64,000 bases of DNA from Siphonodentalium dalli (GCA_032622095.1 CP136065.1:61489094-61553093), one strand, 5' to 3'. Positions 25,917 through 40,900 are shown, counted from the stretch's first letter. A program made the numbers and translations. The notes: a model not told the origin generated them from the letters alone.

Positions 25917-28900
25917 GTTAGGCCAATGCATTCTCTTATATATGCGAGGCGACCTATGGTCGACTCGCATATATAAGAGAATGCATTGGCACAGGGTATA
26001 TGGGTTGATACAAAAATCGACCTGGCACTCAAAGGGTTAAACAAAGTTTGGGTGAATCCTGAAAAAATCCAATGACCCCAATCGATCTTCCAGTCATTTC
26101 TCATAAAACTTCAACAATATGAATGTGTAAACTAAGTTACCCAAGAAAACTCAAAGATATATCGATGTCCCAGTAAAAACTAAGTATGTTCCAATTTAAC
26201 CCTCAAGTTTTAATAATAATAATAATGGATAGTGTTTATATAGCGCTTAATTACAGGAGTCACAAAGCCCTTGATTACATTACCCCAGTTGTTGAACAAT
26301 GCCAAGTCTAATGCATGCTGCTGTTTTGCAGGCACTTCACTAGAGCGGCGAGACATGTACATATTCACACCTCCGCACAAACTTACAGTAATGCCCTAAA
26401 TAATCGACTCCTTAACCACAGCAGAATTACGGGTAATTTTTCAGGATTTAGTCAGAAATATGGCTTGTTGCCATTCATCGGAAAGCTCTCAGTGAATCAC
26501 CGTTGAATAAAAATCATACTTTTATAAAAAATCGCTAGGCCTTCTGTTAAAAATAAAATTATTGAAAAATGAGACAAATATAATATTTTGAGTTGGCAGC
26601 AAAAAATGTGTCGGTCGGGAGAGGAGAAACAAACAATCTTTTAGCCTCACCAGGATCAGGACCAACGCTGATGGTGATGGGCAGAAGGCTTGAAATAGCG
26701 TGTCTGTCATTTGCAGAATGAGGTCCCCATTTAGTGACGCTACGATGCACAGCAGGCTAGCATCACTGAATTCACCCTCTGGGAACCTCATTCTGCTTAG
26801 GTCTCATCTTCTAGGATGTATCTATAGTCTCAAATTAACTTTGTTTTTAGTTATCCCTTCTATTCAGCTTCTATATCCCCTAATTTACAGAAGATAAAAT
26901 TATAATCGAGGTGACTAATGGGTTAACATCACCATCTTCAACTGGGGAAATTCAATCTGATCCTAGGACTCCCATAGCAGTTGAGACCTCAGCAGATTGA
27001 GGTTCCCAGGGGATGAATTTGGTGATGCTAGCCCACCATGCAGGATAGGTCACTAAATTCACCCTCTGGGGACCTTCTTCTGCAAATGACAGACCCACTA
27101 TTCAAGGCTTGGCAATTTATGGATTGAGCAACTGGGGGTTTCTAGCAAGATGCGTGTTAGAATTGTTAGATATAGGGTTAAGATGAAAGGCCATGGCTAA
27201 TAGCAACACAAGCGCACGTTAGTGCTTATACCTTAGGTGCAGGTGAAAGATGACGTCATATAATTTTTTCTGTATTTTCTATAGTGATGAGCCAAATTCC
27301 GGTGGCATGTACGTTTTTTGTGAAATTGACAAGTGACTTCCGGTTAGCAACTGTCTGGAGATTGTAAAATTGCGGAATCGGAAGTGGACTAACAAGATGA
27401 AAATAAAATTGTCAAGTTCACAACTTCCGAAGAAATCCCATGTGATTTAAGCATATTATTTAAGCATATTAGTTTCATTTAGACCATGGCACGGTTCATA
27501 ACGTCATTTACTTCATGTTGGCTGTGTGGGCCAGAATCTAGACAAGATTGCACAATCCATGACAACCACAGCGTGTGTTGTTGCCACCCTACATGTCACA
27601 TATGATTCATATTATAAGTATACCTTTTCTAAGCATTCTATGAACAGATGAACGGCGGACATATAGTTGATACACGTTGGTGTTAGAGTCCATATATTTG
27701 GAGACATCTCTATGTTTGGGGGGCTCGACGATGATGATGAAGATATCTGCCTCTGTGCTCTGAGAAAGAGAATAATAGAATCAAGATGTTTTCCAATTCA
27801 TACATATTAACAACTTTTCACATTTTCGCTGCCATCTTGGCAAGCATATAGGATTTTGGGGTCTGATTTTTGGCTATTTGTAATGGTGGTATATTAGCAT
27901 AACGAATCGAGTTGAAAACAAGACCGCATGTGATATTATCTTTACTATAATGGCGATCAAAGAGACTTGGTGCATATCAAGCAAAATGGCCACCATGATG
28001 GATGCCATCTTGTCTGGAGTCTCATGATAACGTCAAGAAAACCGTTAGAACAGACCATAAGGAAGAAAATGAGTAATGCTAAACTTTGACCCAGTAGGTA
28101 CACTAGTACCTAAAATATTTGACATTGGTGTACATGAAAATACCAAAGAAGTTAAGTAGTGGAGAGGGGGGGGGGGGGGGGTGGGGGTCATACCAGCCCA
28201 TGGCTTATGTATGTTATAAAATATAAATTTTTCCTACAGGAATGTTTTGAGTTGTGCTCAATCTGACAAATGTTAATAGTTGTGAGATAGAATATTATAT
28301 TTACAATAAGCTTGGTTAATTTCTTTTCACCAAACCCATCTAATGGAGGTGGGTATGCAAAGATACTTGAATATAATTCTTGAAGTAACTGAGCCATACA
28401 TCAAATTATGAATAGAGAATAACCAAGGTGGCAACCACATGGTTTTGACCAATACAGATTGTGTATTATCAATTAACATTGTATATTTATTAAATCAGGC
28501 CGCACACGATGGAATATATGTCGTACAATCCTTGTTGCAGATGCTTGCAATGTAACATCTATGTGGCGCACACATTCCGATTTTAGTCATACAACTAAGA
28601 TGGATAACTCGAAAATCAAGTGGTTATTATTGTTAATAGTAACCACTTGATTTTTGAGTTATCCATCTTACACCCGTAATTTGTCCATTTGAGCACGAGG
28701 TTCTGGCCCACATCTCCAAAAATTAACAAACTTCAAAAATCAATATCTGATAACTCTGAGCCTTGATGGGTGGGTTCCTCGACTCGAATCAAATATTTGT
28801 TACCCCCAAAGCCAAAGAAATAGTAATTTAGGAGCGTCTAATCGGATTGAGTACCTTTAATTATGATTTCCAATAAATATTAATATTACAGGTTTTTGTT

Positions 28901-31900
28901 GTACTGGTATACCCTAGTTGTACTAGTAAATAAAATGAGACTAACTTTGCTTTGCAGACGACGTAAGGACTAAACGTCCTCTTGCCACTAACTGCGTGGT
29001 CTGTGAAACCAAGTCTGTATCGACTGTCAGCCCTCATCTTCACCAAACAAGTTAAAACCTAAAACATAAAATAGTTAACCCTTTCATGATTGGAGCTTCC
29101 TGAATTTTTGCGAAAACCCTGTGCCAATGCATTCTCTTATATATGCGAGTCGCCCATAGGGTGTCTTGCATATATAAGAGAATGCATTGGCCTAACAATA
29201 TTTACCTTGATCTTGTAAGCCAGTGTATTTTCTTATATATGCGAGGCTCCCTATGGGAGACTCGCATATATAAGAGAATGCACTAGCACAGGGTATTTAA
29301 TGCTGCACCAGCGCAGTTCACGTCACGAACCTCATCAAATAGTTAAAATATATAAAACAGCAGTCATATAACAGCAGGACTGAAAATATGGTGCTGGACA
29401 TTTGCAGAATGAGGTCCCCAGAAGGTTAATTTAGTGATGCTATGACAATACTGTAACCAAATTCATCCTCTGAGGACCTCATTCTGCATGGCCTCATCTG
29501 CTATGGGAGACCTAGACACAGATTTTAGTTCCCAGATGGTGATTTTGATGCCAATGCACAACCAAACATGATGATCAATCATCAATTGAGTTACAAGAGA
29601 AGGTGTCTCATCCCCCCCCCCCCCCCTTCTTCTGGTATTCAGGTGATTTTCAATAATGGTACCCGGCAACGAATGGCATCAAAATCGCTTTGTAACCAAT
29701 TTATTCCAGATAGACTTGCTTTTTTGTGGACCACAACCATACTATGGATGAAAGGGTGTGGTTGGGGTTACTATTCGGAAAACAGAACTAGATGTCAGCC
29801 CGAATATCCATATGATGTTTGGTGACAATCGGATGAAAGATGTGGCCTATAGGGTGTGCAAATGGAAACTGTTGACATACGCAAAATTAATACTCAACTT
29901 TTGTCAAGTTGAGTTAAAAAAAAGTTCTATATTGTTTTACTTTTAAATTGGCTTTGAAATTGGTATATCCGTACTAGTACCTGTCTTTTGATTCACCTAA
30001 TTTGGGCACACTGGTGATGGTCCACGAGAAAATTTTGAAATGAACAAAGGGAAAACACATAAGAAATTGTCCCTTTAATATCTAGTAATAACCAGAAAAT
30101 GTAGAGGGAACTTTGTTTTGCATATAAACCCATTTAGTCTGATATAAAAATTACATTGTGCAACTAGTTTACCTATATGACAGGGATTCCCAATACTAGT
30201 AATGTTCTAATGCCTCTGACTGTTCACAATTCTCATAGTCTACTATATATTTTGAGACTTCCGTGTATATATATATGTGTGTGTGTATATCCTTTATAGA
30301 CTCGAAAACGGCTCGACCGATTGAACCCAAACTTGCTATCTAAGGGTAAAAAGCCACGAGAAGTGCCATCGCACCGCTTCTGTGAACGTCCGAGCACTCC
30401 TTCACCCTTCGCCCTGCCACCGTCGTTGGAATTGATAGGTTAATGATTAAGGAGCGTTCGTATCTGCGGTGTCGTTGTTAAAGAGCGTTTATATACACGA
30501 GTATAAATACGGCTCAATCGACCGTCTCGGAAACTGGGGATATCGAGACGATATTTCCTACTTAGGGCTTCCAAGGGACGGGGGAGATTTTCGTCGGGTC
30601 AGTTTGTCCGCCTGAGGTGACCTTCACCTTGAAACGGGTACCCACAAATGACCTTGGGCGATATTTCGGTCGTCAGCAGTGACATCGATGTGAAATTTGT
30701 TATGTATGGTCAACTCGGGACGGGGAATATTTTTGTCCACCCAACATGACCTAAAAACGGGTACCCGCAAATGATAGCATGCTGTCGGCGTGCCTGTACG
30801 GGGTTACCTTGAAAAACAAAAATTAATGGATCGACCAAAGCCATGGGACCAATCCCGCCAGAGGCGGGCTAATCTGTTAGTTGTCTATAAATTGACACCT
30901 CTCCATTATAACATGTGAGCCTAAATTTCCTCTAGTGCCTTTCAATTGTTCTGGAGTAACAATAAGTACACCAGACTATGATGATCAGGTAATCATCTTC
31001 TTCAATGTAGTCATCTACTTAATGTTCTATGTCACTATGTGTACACATGATAGTCAATCTATCAATTACAGAGATATGTTAAGAATTCATGTATGTTGCA
31101 ATTAATGCTCATTACGTATGGACATGTTGGTAAAAAGATACCAAATAAGTTTTAATTAATTTTTTATTTTTTTTTATTTTTTTTTGGTAATAATATCAAA
31201 AATCAAAATAGAACATTCAATGCACGCCATTTATTTCAATGCGGCGGTATCTGAGACTCAAATAATATTTTTATTTGCCGTTATATGATATAAGTGGTTC
31301 TATAGTTTACTCACAGCATTTCGAATTGAGCAGGCTGTTTCACTCGTGTATTTGTGGACGTAATGGTTCCTTATATGGGAGATCAATATAAAATACACCA
31401 ACTGGCAATGACTAGATTCCGAGTTGAATATCTTGGTCTGAAATAAATTAAGATTACTCTATTTAAAGGTACACAATCTGATTTGATGGTCCCCGTATCA
31501 TCCAGTTACAACAACAATGGAATTTCACCAAAAGCAGATTTGTTATCCAAATTAGTTTATTACCAATAAATACTCACAACAATACCAATCACGATAACAT
31601 ATTTGACGTAAAAGTCCTACAATAACGTTTCTTGGCAAGTTTGGAGGTGAGCGAGTGTGGTTTACAATTTAAATTGGAATTCCTCAACAAGTGTTGTCAC
31701 GATTGTAAATGCATAGTATTTCCATGTGTAACCAGCATTGTACCATATAACATGTATATTTGCATGGATTAAAACATGATTACTGATTCATAAATAAGTA
31801 TAATGCATGTATCCGCATGTCAACTGTCACAACATGCCATATTCTTGTTGATGGAGATATTTTTCAACGTCTTTTAATTCTAAATTAATTTTCCAATTGG

Positions 31901-34900
31901 CACCGATGCACTGATCGTATATTGAAGAGTGACCTTGTGTGACCTCTCATAACGGCATGCACACAACCTGTACTATTTCTGTAAGAAGTCTGATTTTTGC
32001 CAGGCTGCCAAATATTCCTGGTGGTAAAAAATTAAAAGATTTCAAAAATCGATATCTAATAACTCTGAGCTTTGATGGGAGGGTTTCTCGACTCGAGTCA
32101 AATATTTTTTAGCCCCGAAGCCAAAGAAATAGTAATTTAGGAGCGTTTAATCGGATTATGCATCTTTAACAACAAACTGAAGCCACATCATAAGTGGATT
32201 AACAGTGGCAGTAATACTTTTAATCATATAACTTGAGTCATGCATTATTAGAAATGAGAACTGTTTTGTGCAATAAATTGGTGCCTACACGAAGGGGAGA
32301 TATCGCTTACCATGTTGTCAAACGCGGTCGGAGAGTAGATCCAGAGCTACTCATGTCTAAAAAAACCTTCATTTAAATCCTAACAGGCGCGCTAGTTTTG
32401 GAAATTCCTTTACAGGCCCGAATAACCTCAGGAATACCCCAATTTCACATGACCAGTCATGTGCGAGTGTGTGGCCCGATTACCAAACAACAAATAGCTA
32501 TTAAAGTGAAATGTGAATTAGCCAATCAAAAAGGGCACGGGTGATCTGTTTTGGCTTATTGACGTATGTGTGTCCCGTGAAGCCATGAACCAAATTTTAC
32601 TTGTCAACATGCTGGCTGTATTGTTAAAATTTGTGAAATGTGCTATATTTATTGTTCTGGACCCCATCGACTGAGAGTTTTAAGTCATAAATGAACCTTT
32701 AACTTTATTTTAATGGATTGTCTCGACGACAATGGGAATCGCATAATTATTTAGAGTATATTGGTATATATGCTAATTGTAAAGAATTATAGAAAGGTAA
32801 AGTTCAACAATAGTGACAATATATGGAGTTGAAGTTTAACTACATTAATGACTTACAAACATACTTACAAAATTATGTCGTAAAATATTTGAAGAGTCTG
32901 AAGGGCTATAGTGTCTATCGTGATGTTTAACAGTTCAATAGAAATAAGATTTTTATCATTAAATATTCATTTTGAACACAGGGTAAAGAAAAATATAACA
33001 AAAACATGCTGTCGGGACGTGCATAATACGCATGTTTCTGGAGTAGAGTGGGGCAAGGTTTAATTCATTTGTTTGAAACCTTTGACTTAAGACGAAATAA
33101 TAACAAAAATAAAACACAATAACTTCAAGTGTGGTATTTTTGACTGAAAAATTCACATACCAAATTTTTTTATCAATCAGAAACCTCAAAATATAAACAT
33201 TTTGAAATTAATATACCTTGTTACCAGTGAGAAATAACCACATCAACAATCATTAAAATCTAAGTCGAAAAATCAGTCAAAATCATGCGGACGAAACCCA
33301 TATTCAAACTTGATCTGTATTTTGGTGTGGTAAACTAATATACCAAATTTGGTTCAGTTCACTTGATTCAATCTAAAGTTATCATCCAGAAAACACAAAT
33401 CAGGTAAAATCTAAGTCGAAAAAGGGGCATAACTCAGTCAAAATCATGCGGACGAAACCCATATTCGAACTTGATCTGTATTTTGGTGTGGTAAACTAAC
33501 ATACCAAATTTGTTTCAGTTTACGTGATTCAATCGAAAGTTATCATCCAGAAACCAAAAGCGGACGGACGATGGACAGACAACCCATTTACATAATATGA
33601 TCGTTTTTTCAAACGGCGTATAAAAATGGCAGGATAGATGGTTCACAGGAGCGGCAGCTCACTACAAAATCATGAGACTGATTTTTGGGGATAAAACAGA
33701 GTATTATTGTACCTTGAATATTTCAATAAGACCTAATACTGCAGTTTGGATATCCATTAATGTGGTCTCATCATTCTTCATACTGAACGTTTCCTGCCCC
33801 TCAACCGGCGACAAAATCTTGGACGAGAGAGGCTTTGCAATAATCTGTCAAGAAATAAACATTCGAATTCTATCAAATCCATTCAACATTTACTCTTCAA
33901 AAACATCAGTAGCCATTGATACATTTTAACCCTTTCAGTGCCAAGTTTGATTTTTGTATCAACCCATATTTCCTTGATCATTTTTCAAATTTATTGATTA
34001 TAATAATGTGATACATTGATGGAAAGAGCTCTAAGAGCTCTAAGAGCTCTTTCCATCAATGTATCACATTATTATAATCAATAGATTTGAAAAATGATCA
34101 AGGAAATATGGGTTGATACAAAAATCGGACTTGGCACTGAAAGGGTTAAATTAAAGATGTTCAGATAATAATAATAAGTTTTTTTTAAACCCTTTTATTG
34201 AACATATTGACTGAATATTCTAACAAAGGAATCCTTGATTTTGTTTATCTGATTGTCGTTTGCTTATAGTATCTGAACATCCCAAATGAAAAATATTCAG
34301 CAAAGTTAAAACATCAGTAAGACCATACAAGTCAGCATATTGGTTGGTACGCAATTCTTTTCTAAAAAGCATGAAGGCTTTTTACAAGTCCGATCAAGTT
34401 AGTGCAAGCGGTATTTTGCTATACCAATTATAATTGGTAATGACCAATTATAATTGGTAATGAATTTCAATACTGTCACCATTTCTGTCAATTTTGTTTT
34501 AATCGGTATACCAAAGTTGTGGCATTGTGAATATTTTGAAGGTAAAACACCCATATTACTGCTCAAAAATAATTGTAGTCATAGCTAATATGATTTTTAT
34601 TGTTTAATATTAGAATCAATTTTTATTTCTGATGGCTCCCGCAACAGTGCACCACAACAAATTTGTGCAATATCATTGACAACATTTACACGTTGTGCGG
34701 ATCTGTCTATGTACTACATGCAGGTTCCTTATGTACAACATCAATTTGTCAGTCACATTCAGATTACATGTGACTAGTCGATCATCAATTCATGTACTAA
34801 CTGCTTTCCTTCATGCTTAATAAATCCCAAAATATCACGACATTATCCCCCATGCATGAATGATAATTCCAAACAACATGGTAAATTCTGTGGGGAATAT

Positions 34901-37900
34901 AACATGGCATAAGACAAACATTGGCAACTTAAATAAAAAATTTATTACCAGATTACAATTAGGCTTACAGTAATGCCCTAAGTAATCGACCCCTTACCCA
35001 CAGCAGAATAATGGGTAACTTTTCAGGATTTAGTCGGAAATATGGTTTGTTGCCATTCATCGGAAAGCTCTCCGCGAGAGCTTTTCCGATGAATGGCAAC
35101 AAGCCATATTTCCGACTAAATCCTGAAAAGTTACCCATAAATCTGCTGTGGTTAAGGGGTAGATTATTTAGAGCATTACTGTACCAGATTACAATTAGGC
35201 TTATCTTGTTAGAGTGAGATTTGATCTGGTTCCTTTTTGTAAAGCTGACTTTACTAGTCACTTACTAGTTACTAAATATACATACGTTTGGAAAAAATAG
35301 GTAATAAGATATACAGCAGTGTGATTTTATAATTACTGCGGTATTTTAAAGACATATTAGGCCAAATAAAAAAATATGTTTGGTTCTCAAGCACATTTTT
35401 TTTCAAAGTGATGAGGGAGGGCGGTATTTATTTTTAGTATTTATTACAACTTTAAGCCATGAGGGAGGCAGGTTTTTATATTAATTTTGTTATTATACAT
35501 TTTAACCATGCGGGAGGCAGGTTTTTTTTGCTTAAATTATTTCCTAAAAATGTTTGTTAAAATACAGGAAGGGCATGGTATTTAACAGTTTTATACATCT
35601 CTGTGGCAGGGATGTGAAGGATAGAACAAGACAAATTATTATTTAATACATGTTTTATTTATATAGAACATCTGTCATCAGAAAACATATACTGAACATC
35701 CCTTGTTCAAATACTTAAAAATAAAAATAATAACACATTCATATTAAAAGATGTCATTGTCATTAGTACTGGAGGAACACGTGGATCACTTGACTCGAAC
35801 CTAAAAAAGCGACCAAACAGTTCGGCAACGGTTTGAATGTTCAGTTCACGTGAAATATTATCAAAGTCAGCTGTTTTAGATTTCCCAATATTCATTGTTA
35901 TGGCTACATTTCTTTCTGTCGATTCGACGCAAGGGTTAAATTCCATTGGTATATCGTGGGTATCAATGAGTTGGCGACACATGTCACCAACTGTCGCAGT
36001 TGGCCCAACCGACGTGATCGTCCATGGTACACGTGTAAACGTTGTTTTATTTTCGGCACACGTTAGAACACACGCGTTTACCAACGTTGCCATTTTTATT
36101 GTTGCAATTCGGAGTAGGGTGTACTCTATTGGCAGTTTTCGCGGGTAAACGGAATAGAATTTCCGGCTTCTGGCGTTTGCGGAAATGGAAGCCGGACATT
36201 ACATTCCGCAAACATTAGATTAGCAGAGTACAACGTTCGATTGACGTTTTCTTACAACAATTTGAACAAGACTGTTGCGCGTTTCACAATATTTTCAATA
36301 TATGTCATTTCGAATACATGTTTATATATATTTATTTTGGAATGACAATAAAAAGCTTCAATGTGCACATATTTTTGGGACGCGGCGGTCACTGAGAACC
36401 GAACATATTTTTTTATTTGGCCTTATGGACTTGTTCGGGTACGTTAAACTGTTAAGTTAGTATTCAGGCACTATGCCAACATGAGGAATGTAGCATTTTA
36501 CTACATTGCCGAAAATCTCAACAAATCTACCGTATCACTCCATAGAAAACATCGTCTGAACTACGCTCAATTGTAAATATTTACTTCTCAATTCGGGACG
36601 CAACTATCGACGATAAAGAAACGAAAATGATTTCGACATCGAGAGTCACTGAATTTAATTAATATATAATAATGACGGTGTGTTGTCAGTTTGGATTTAA
36701 TATCTGTAAAAATAACTACTTTTAACGATATTATCATCCATTTCTATTTAAACACCCTACCGGAGTGTTTCACATCACTTTAATATGCATATACTGCCCA
36801 GTACTATATCCAATACCCCATAGAACAAACGACACACAACATGAAAGGATTTAAAACCTACAATGAAATGCCACTGATTGTAACAAGTTTTCATGGCTGA
36901 TGCTAAAATTAGATCATGCCATGAATCTCTACTCTTGCTAATGACCGATCATATTCCACGGAAACACTTTTAAGAAGTTTTGATAGGGAACCTTATAAAG
37001 TCGAAAAATAATGCGGGAATATATTTCTTAGTTATTATCTGTTCCATAATAATGTACTTCACTGTATGTGAAATTTCACGATTTAAGTGACTTTGTAAGC
37101 GATTTTGTTTTGCGTCGCTTACAATTATAGAATTTCTCCTGGGTAATTAATTCACTGTTTTTTTCTATATCGGCTCACAAAAGTCACAGAAAAGCATGCA
37201 ATTTCAAGCTGGGACCACCCCCTAAAGAGAAGTATATTACTGAGAAACACATATTAACAAAGAAACATATTCCCTGCCCTGTTTGTTCAATGGTATAAAG
37301 TTCCCTGTCAGAACTGGTCAGAACGTCAAAACTTCCCAGGTTTTGTACTGGTGGAACATGAACTCATGGCATGATCTAATGCTAAAATATGCTTTGTCTA
37401 ATCAAAAACTTATTTGCATGCCTGGAAACAAATAACATTTCCCTCATCTCAACCGAGTCTGAGTTTAGTGTGCCTGTCATTTGCAGAATGAGGTCCACAG
37501 AGGTGAATCTAGTGATGCTAGCATCACTAAATTCACCATCTGGGGACCTCAATCTTAGGCCTCGTCTTCTCTGGAAAGTTTCTTTATGATCAAATTTCTA
37601 TGGAACCTTCTTCACGTAGATTCTATTTTTTTTTTTAGTTTTTCTATATCCCCAAATTGGCAGAAGACACATTGCATAATCGAGGTGCGCAATGGGCATA
37701 CATCACCAATATTCACCATTGGGAACTTCAATCTGAGCCTATATCTCCTATAGCAGATGAGGCATTGCAGAATAAGGTCTCTAGAGGGTGAATTTGGTGA
37801 TGCTAGCCCGCTATGCGGGATAGCATCACTAAATTCACCCTCTGGGGACCTCATTCTGCAAATGACAGGCACTCTATAATCAGGCTTCATCTCCACACAC

Positions 37901-40900
37901 TCTCCTACCTTTTCAATCATGGCAAGTAACTCAGAAAAGAATTTAGTGGAAGTCTGAAGCAAATTAATGATGATCCCAACAGCAACATTTCTGACCCTCA
38001 CATCAGGGTCAAGGTCAATCTGCTTGAGGTGAGGAAGAACAACGTTCTCTATCAGCTCATGCTACAAAAATAAAGTAGTAATGTTGAATTATTTCTTTAG
38101 AAATCGGGCTCCAACAACAACCATTTTACTAGTAACAACATATATAAGATAGCATCTCTTCCAAGCTTGAAAAGGTGTCTGTCATTTGAAAATGAGAGGG
38201 TGAATTTAGTGATGCCACTCAGCACAGTGGGCTACCATCACTAAATTCACCCTCTGGGGACCTCATTCTGCTTAGGCCACATCTTCTCTGGAAAGTATCT
38301 TTATTATCAAATCAACAAATTTTTTAGTTTCTTTTGAAACTTCTTTAGAAAGATTCTTTTTCTCTTTTAGTTTAGTTTCTCTATATCCCCAAACAAGCAG
38401 ACGAAACAATGTATATGCAAGATGCCCAATGGGTTCACATCACCATCTTCAGCATCTGGGAACTTAAATCTGAGTCTAGGTCTCCCTTAGCAGATGAGGC
38501 CATGCGGAATGAGGTCCTCAGAATACGAATTTGATGATGCTAGCCCATTGTGCAGGGGTAGCGTCACTAAATTCACCCTCTGGGGACCTCATTCTCAAAT
38601 GACCAGTAACATATTTTGAGGCCTGATCTCTTCCTGGCTAAATTTGCATAACAAGACAGTCAATGACTGTGGGGTCGCTCACCAGACTGCAAAGACTGAT
38701 AAGACTGGGACTCTGGAGACCAAAACAGTCAGCACTTTTCATAATCACTTTAAAAGAAGTAGATTTAAACAGGATATGTGGCTAGAGAGACTTCAAGTAT
38801 GTAGCTTGGTAAAAATCCACCTTGAAATTGCCAACTGTACACTACTGATCACCCCCCTCCTCCAGCTCAACAAGTCCCCTCCAGACCGGGATCCAGACTC
38901 CCAAGTCTTAGGTTGGAATTTCACAACCGACACCTCAAACTTTCTCAATTGTTGGAAATTTCCAATCTCACAAGCGCCTTTTTCTAAAACCATTTAAACA
39001 TGTTTGAAGCCCAATTATCCATGAACCCAAAAACACAATACATGTATGTCAGACCAATCAGTCAGGTGGTTCCAAGGTAGATGTTTTAATGAATTTGGTA
39101 TTTCGATGATTTTATTAGACACAAAAGTGTTAACTCCCCATAGCCTGCCATTTCTTGACAGATTGACTTCATTTTAACAAATCTGAATCTCAGTCACTAA
39201 AGGATCCTCCTGATTCCTCCATACTATATGTAAGCTAAATAGTCCAAACTCTCTTGAGAAGACATTTTAAGAATTACTATAGAGACATATAGTTATGTCC
39301 CTGGTCCCACCCTATTTAACCTGGTGACTCCATCTGAATAAATTTGAATCCCAGACACCAAAGAACCCTTCATACATATCATAAATATCAGTCAAATAGA
39401 CCTGATGGTCCTTGTGAAGGAAGCATATTAAGAGGGAACTGTCCTTCGCTTGGCCCCTATTTGACCAGGTGACCCCATTAAAAAAACCTGAATTGCAGTC
39501 AAGGAAGAGCATTCCATTCTATATAAGCCAACTAGTTCTTGCAAACATATTTTAAGAATTACTATGTAGTGAAATAGTTAAGTCTCTTGCTCTGCCCTTA
39601 TTTGACTTTGTGATCCCATTTTCACAAATCTGATAAGGATAAAAATTAAGTTCCCCAGTTGAAGTTGGTGATATTCACCCATTGGGCACCTCATTTATGA
39701 ATTTTATCTTCTGCAAATTAGGGGATATAGAAACTTCCTAGAAGGGAAATTTAACTAACAACAATGTAAATTTGATACTATAGATACTTCCCAGAAGATG
39801 AGGCCTAAGCAGAATGAGGTCGCCAGAGGGTGAATTTGGTGATGCTAGCCTGCTGTGTGGGATAGCATCACAAAAAGCGTGTCTGCTCCTACATTGTGCA
39901 TGCCTGGCCTCAAGCAACACAATGTATTATACAACAAGCCTTGAAATAGTGTGATAGTGTGTCTGTCATTTGCAGAATGAGGTCCCCAGAGGGTGAATTT
40001 AGTGACGTTAAATTCACCCTCTGGGGACCTCATTCTGATAAGGCCCTCAACTGCTATGGAAGACCTAGAATAAAATTGAATTTCCCCAGTTGAAGTTGGT
40101 GATGTTCACCCATTGGGCCCCTCAATTATGAATTTTATCTTCTGCAAATTAGGGGATATAGAAACTTCCTAGAAGGGAAATTTAACTAACAACAATGTAA
40201 ATTTGATACTATAGATACTTCCCAGAAGATGAGGCCTAAGCAGAATGAGGTCTCCAAGTGGTGAATTTGGTGATGCTAGCCCGCTATGTGGGTTAGCATC
40301 ACTACAAGCATGTCTGTTCCTACATTGTGCATGTCTGGCCTCAAGCAACACACTGTATTATACAATCAAGCCTTGAGATAGTCTGTCTGTTATTTGCAGA
40401 ATGAGGTCCCCAGAGGGTGAATTTAGTGACACTTTCCTGCACAGCGGGCTAGTATCACTAAATTCACCCTCTGGGGACCTCATTCTGATAAGGCCCTCAA
40501 CTGCTATGGAAGACCTAGAATAAGATTGAAGTTCCCCAGTTGAAATTGGTTATGTTCACCCATTGGGCACCTCAATCATGAATTTTATCTTCTGCAAATT
40601 AAGGGATACAGAAACTTCCTAGAAGGGAAATTTAACTAACAACAATGTAAATTTGATACTATAGATACTTCCCAGAAGATGAGGCCTAAGCAGAATAAGG
40701 TTCTCAGAGGGTGTATTTGGTTATGCTAGCCTGCTGTGTGGAGCAACATGAATTCACCCTCTGTGAACCTCATACTACAAATGCCAGACACTCTTGGAGA
40801 AAATGAAATTAATCTGATTTTAATGACCACTGAGTGATAATGTAAACAACAAGGGTGCTTCATTGATAACACCATTAATCTCATTTAAATTATGAATGAC

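Noticed and set aside
38644-38997. 117-codon plus-strand open frame
   Set aside because: No recognisable domain, antisense within an intron, low-complexity polar composition, and no start or promoter support.
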